Part shown: in pieces, positions 33,605 to 38,135 of the stretch
How the letters are laid out: each line of letters starts with the position of its first letter
How positions within the stretch are numbered: position 1 is the first letter of the stretch
Source: Lindgomyces ingoldianus
Taxonomy: Eukaryota > Ascomycota > Dothideomycetes > Pleosporales > Lindgomycetaceae
Reading direction: 5' to 3'
Length of the DNA stretch: 38,135 nucleotides
Assembly: GCF_010093535.1 (NCBI RefSeq)
Contig: NW_022985217.1
Coordinates: 328,675 to 366,809, forward strand
Translations under genes and position numbers: made by a program
Notes under the pieces: model-generated
Told to the model about the DNA's origin: nothing
The model's input: only the letters and a program-made list of their open reading frames with translations
Databases searched by the model: none

Positions 33605-36600
33605 CACCCCCTCAGCTTGGACATGCTTCAAGCTGGTCCCTAATTGCGCAACCTTAGTATGCTTCTAGGGCTTCCATTCTTGCTTTAATCTCTTCCATAT
33701 CCGCTTCCTGACTGACTATCCTCTCCCTGACGTCAACTAGCTGAATTTGCTAAAGAAAGCTTAGCCATTTGCTAGCTAGAAGCGCTTTAGTAAGTCTGTC
33801 TGTAAGCATCTTGCTAGAGGGGACATAGACAACCTTAATCATTTGTTAAGAGACTTCCTGTTAGAGCTAGTGGTTATAGATGTTAACATGTTAGAGCTTA
33901 GTTTAAAGTTAAGATATCTTTTTATTTACTAGTTAGATTATCTGCTTGTTGTTGCACTAAATTATAATAGTTAAATTAAGCAGCTTAACCTACAGTTTGT
34001 TAAAAAGTATTTTTATAAACATAGCTTTCTTAGCAACTTAGGACAGTGCAAGTAATTCTGCTTTTATTGTTAACATTATAACTATATTTTGTTTATTTAC
34101 TTACTATGCAATCTATCTACTAAATAGTTAAATAACATAGCCCTAAAAGCTCTTTCTATCTAGTGTATTATCTATAAATAACGCATTACTTGCTACTATA
34201 AGGTAGTCTTCTCCTCCTAATTAGAGTGCGTACGTCTGTGTCGCATGTAGGTACAGGATGACTTAATTAGCTGCATCCTAATAGTCAGATGCGGGATTTG
34301 TAAGAAACTGTGCAAGGCGTAATGTAGCAAAGGTAATGTCTAGTCTTATAGTAACTACTGTAAAGAGCAGAGATCTAATCTTCTGCTAATATTAATTTAC
34401 TTCTAATAGAGTTATAAAACTAGATTGCAGCATAAGTTTAATCCTACTTATAGGTGTAGCGTGCTGCAGGTCCTTTCTGTTAGCTAGCCTAGCTATCTTG
34501 TTAATATATAATGCTTATAATAGCTAAATTATTTGTTGCTATTAATTTTTAATAATCTTAACTCCTAGAAACTATTATAGGTCCTTACCTTTTATTAGGG
34601 TATACTTCTCTTATAACTAGTCTACTACACGCTGTGCATCTGCTTTAGAGCCTTTCCTGTACGCAACAATAAAGTTGTCTATGTAGAAGAAGACAAATAT
34701 TCTAGCTTTAGTTATGTAGTAAGGTTTATATAAGACAGCTAAAAACTTAAGGCCTTTAAGAGTTATTATAAAATAGTGTTACTAAAGTAAAAAAGAAATT
34801 TATAGGCTATATAGTGCTTTTTAAAGCTTTAGTATTATACCTAGTTTCTAATAGCCTCTTAGCATCTGCATGTAGATATTGCGGTTAATTACTGCATGTA
34901 TAAACATGTTAGTTACATTGTATTGTTTAAGCTCTAGGTTAAAGTGTGCAGATATTACTATTAGCATTTAAAATAAGCGTTCTGCTAGAGTAGCAGTGTA
35001 GGTATCTTATGTAGTAATGTTTCTCTGTTAATTACTATAGACTACTAGTTGCGCTTTACATCTTTATAATTTATAGTGCTTATTAAGCTTGTAGGTGTAC
35101 ACCTACATATAATCTAGAATCTGCTGTCTAGCTGCCTTAATTAGCTTTATCTAGACCTCTATCTAAGATTTTATTATCTAATAACTATCTAGGTGCGTTC
35201 TTTTTGCTGCCTTAAACATCTTATGTAGAAAGTGCTCTTCTAGTTACTTTTAAGTTAATAGTAGAAGTAGCAGCTAGCTTTTATAAGGTGTTTTTTTTTT
35301 AGATAGCATTTTTATTAATGCTGCTTTATTTAGTGTCTTACTACTATGCTTTCTTACACTTCTAAATCTTATGCTAGCTATAAAGGCTACAGCTTATAGT
35401 ATAGTCTTTAATAACCTTATTTAGCTTAGCTTTAGTGCTGCTCTAGCTATTAACTACATAAGCAATGCTACAGGTAGCAGAGTGTTTAGAGGAGATAAAT
35501 AGTTATCTTTAATCTTTCTTTTTTAATAGTAGCCTAGTAGGTCTACTTTATTAAAATTTAATGTATTATCTATAGTATTATTTTTATAAAATAACTCTGT
35601 CTTTAGCTAATAACTAAGTGTTAGAAGCTTAATTATTCTAATATATGTAGTAATTTCTTTTACTATGTTATATATAAGGTTATTTATTAGGTCTTTAAGC
35701 TTACTACTAAAAATTAAGTGTTTATTAAAAATAATATTACATGTATAAATTACTTTTGCTAGCAGTAGTATCTATACATAGTAGATGTTTAATAATTAGT
35801 ACTTAACTAGATATCTAATCTACGCCTTTAGGTCTAGCCTTTATAGCCTAGATTTATTTTAATGTGTGTTATTAGTTATTATAAATGCTTTATAGCTATA
35901 AGCTTTTAGATATGTAAAGCTTAGCTTTTAAATTAACATAATAACTTTATTATTTAAAGCTACTTATGTAAAGAAAATCTTGTATAGTGTCTTCTAGTTA
36001 TTAGCATAGTTTAGCGTCTAATTATATAGGTATATGCTAGCTCTAGTGATGTATAGCTATACGTCCTATAGTAGGTTAGCATCTAGTTACATAGCTTATA
36101 ACTTCTCCTTATTTACACCTTTTAAGCGTTTAGCTCCTCTATTCTAGGCTTATGTATCTAGTGCTAAAGGCTTAATAGTTATTCTATGTAATGCTAGCTA
36201 GTGTTTTACTTTTAGTTTTACTATTATAATCTTATTATTAGCTTTAATAACTTTTATAGTAATATTATAATAGTTCTTTAAAAAAAGGATAAAGATTATA
36301 AAAGCTTTAATAATTAATTTAGTAAGCTTATTATTTTTAAAGTAAAGGTCTTACTAGAGGCTAAAATACTTATTAGTAATTAGTATTTAACTTTGCTCTT
36401 TTATAATGCTCTGTGCTTTATATGCATAGAAATTAATTAATAGTCTTTTACTAAGTCTACTATTACTAATTTATAGTGTGTAGCTAATTTATTATTATAT
36501 CTTAGCTTTACTATATAAGTTATATTAGACTGTTATAATTTCTTTAATTTACACCCTTTTAGCTTACTATATAAGGTGTTAAAGTGTAGCTAGTCTAGAG

Positions 36601-38135
36601 TGTCCTAGACACTTATGCTATAGCTCTACTAATGCCTTTTATAGACTATATTTAGTTCTTGTGTTAATTATGTGTGTATAATATAAGCCCTTTTATAGTA
36701 AATAGTACTTTAACACCTATTAGCTATAAATCTTTATAAGATTTTTAATTATTATCTTATCTAGAGCCTTTAAAGCAGTTAGCTCTGCTTGTGTGTCCTA
36801 CTAGATTCCTTTCTGTTGCAGTAGGCAGAATAAGACTAGGTTGCACAGCAGGTCTAGGCACAGTGCAGTGTTATAAAGTACAAGACTATATGCTTAACTA
36901 TGTGTTCTATGCTTACTTTTTAGGCTTAGTGTAATTAATCTGTAGCTTTAAATCTATATGTAAGAGTTTCTAGACTAGATAAAGTCTTCTAGTGTTAGTA
37001 AATAATAGTTATAAATTTAATTAAAATTATTTATAATATAGTATGTTAAGCTTAAGTTAAGAATAAATAATTCTCTTAGTAGATATTTGTTCTAGTTTAA
37101 ATTAACTATAGCTAGTAATGTAGCTGCCTTAACTCTTAATACTTCTTAGCTTTTAAGTTAGTCTTCTTATATTTCTAGTGTAGGTATATGTAAACTTTTT
37201 AGAATTAGTATTCTTAAATTATGTCTGCGCTGCCTTTTTAGTAGGCCTTAAAATTCTAAGTTATGCTTACACTTTAATGCTATAAGCTCTTTAACTCTCT
37301 TATTTAGCATCTACTAGTCTAGTGCTCTGTCTAGATAGACATAGAAGCAGTCCTTTAGTGCATAGATGTGTCTGCATGTAGGACATTTAGTGCCTCTTAT
37401 TTTAGCAGGTTTCTAGCTTAAAAATAACTTCCTATTATCTTCTTAATAATATTAATGTTAAGGTCTACTCTATTTTCTTAACATTATAACTTCTGCACTA
37501 TAGGTGTTTTTATTTATACCCTAGGTAGTCTTCTTACTTTTAGTAAGGTATAACAAGTTATCTGTTGTAAAAGTAGCTTTATGCTTTTTTATATGTATTA
37601 GATAATTTAATATTATATGTTTTTAAAAGCGCTTTATTATTTCTTTTTAATTTATGTTTAGTGTAAACTATCTACTTTCTTAAAAAGTTATAGACTAATA
37701 AGGGGTAACTTTATTTATAGTAGTTAGAAAGTCCTTTGCTACAGCATTAAACTGCGTTGTTTCTAGAACATTTTATGTCTCTGCTTCTGTGGCAGCGTAA
37801 TTATACTCTGCTAGCTACAGGTCCTATATGCTCGCGTTTCTTAGCAGCTTTAGGGATGCATTATATTAGTTACACACGCGTTCTTGTTTAAATTAGTTGT
37901 TAACGCCTACTATAGCTTTAAAGTTTGTAATCCACTGTCTAAGTAGTTAATCTAGGGAACAGCATGTACACTGCAGATGCAGGCTAACTGTTAACTAGAT
38001 AAAGACAATAATCTGTTAGAAGCTTAATTACTCTCTTTTATAATTATGTCTGTTACTCTTATACTTGTTAGCCTTAATCTTATAGTATTTAATAGCTTCT
38101 TTAAAGGCTCTAACACTGCTTATTAATAGCTTGTT
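33605..38135 (-). mobile_element. Copia-I retrotransposon body, 5' end beyond the window
   Basis: The internal region of a Ty1/copia element on the minus strand, bounded on the left by its 3' LTR and running off the right edge of the window. Gag zinc knuckle, GAG-pre-integrase, integrase, reverse transcriptase and RNase H appear in copia order. RIP is nearly absent from 33605 to about 33735, partial to about 34700 and heavy further in. It is distinct from Copia-II, whose RNase H tail differs. Confidence 0.82.
33654..38135 (-). pseudogene. Copia-I gag-pol polyprotein, partial and RIP-degraded
   Basis: Reading leftwards on the minus strand, a zinc knuckle at 37347-37385 reads CPTCRHIYALKDC, where the motif His has become Tyr. 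The GAG-pre-integrase motif ELHKCLGHSRLATL-like lies at about 36580-36635. The integrase core is near 36000-36500. The reverse transcriptase catalytic box reads IFVFFYIDNFIVAYRKGS near 34650-34700, YVDD with the second Asp as Asn. The RNase H tail VVYVPSSKMLTDRLTKALLA lies near 33760-33830. The last 29 codons are clean: QLVDVRERIVSQEADMEEIK and onward to LEAY and a TAA stop at 33654-33656. Upstream stops are of RIP type. Confidence 0.82.

Noticed and set aside
33234..33631. Open frames of 76-116 codons on both strands, Cys/Gln/His-rich
   Set aside because: They are products of the decamer array, which lacks stops in several frames; they sit inside an LTR and resemble no protein family.

Overview
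The window reads as a gene-free, AT-rich block from the genome of a filamentous ascomycete (Pezizomycotina). It consists almost entirely of nested transposons degraded in the manner of repeat-induced point mutation (RIP). TpA is everywhere, while CpA and TpG are scarce. Coding frames of known transposon families can be followed for hundreds of codons, but they are broken by TAA/TAG exactly where Gln or Trp codons (CAA/CAG/TGG) are expected. No intact host gene, rRNA, tRNA or CRISPR array was seen. The species cannot be fixed; a Dothideomycete-type AT-rich isochore is only a guess.

Layout. (1) 1-94 is a short stretch without RIP signature. (2) 95-5204 is Gypsy-A copy 1, a 5'-truncated Ty3/gypsy chromovirus (+) with its 3' LTR at 4621-5204. 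(3) 5205-6850 is the integrase/chromodomain end and 318-bp LTR of a second chromovirus, Gypsy-B (+). (4) 6851-9298 and 18070-18866 are two pieces of one Gypsy-B-like element (gag-like, protease, then reverse transcriptase). (5) They are split by an 1100-bp fold-back element (FB-A, ends 9299 and 18069), which is itself split by full-length Gypsy-A copy 2 (9934-17599, TSD TTATG). (6) A pogo/Fot1-like DNA transposon on the minus strand starts at 18867. It is interrupted by full-length Gypsy-A copy 3 (19482-29323, minus, TSD ATAAC) and resumes at 29329 to about 30480. (7) Gypsy-A copy 3 carries two more 1100-bp fold-back elements, FB-B in its 3' LTR and FB-C in its reverse transcriptase. (8) About 30900-33164 is a copia pol remnant (minus). 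(9) 33165-38135 is a second copia element (minus) with a largely un-mutated 440-bp LTR that contains a decamer array.

Relationships. The fold-back elements are palindromes built from the 5' end of a pogo-like transposon: 474-bp arms, a 152-bp spacer and TA target duplications. They share end structure with the pogo element here, so a pogo-type transposase is the likely mover. The insertion order can be read directly: Gypsy-B, then pogo and FB-A, then Gypsy-A copies 2 and 3, then FB-B and FB-C.

The most unusual signal is an antisense reading frame between the chromodomain and the 3' LTR of all three Gypsy-A copies. It is 131-138 codons long, with a C-x2-C-x6-C motif followed by a probable coiled coil. 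It is collinear in every copy apart from an in-frame length difference in copy 1, and is interrupted only by RIP-type stops.
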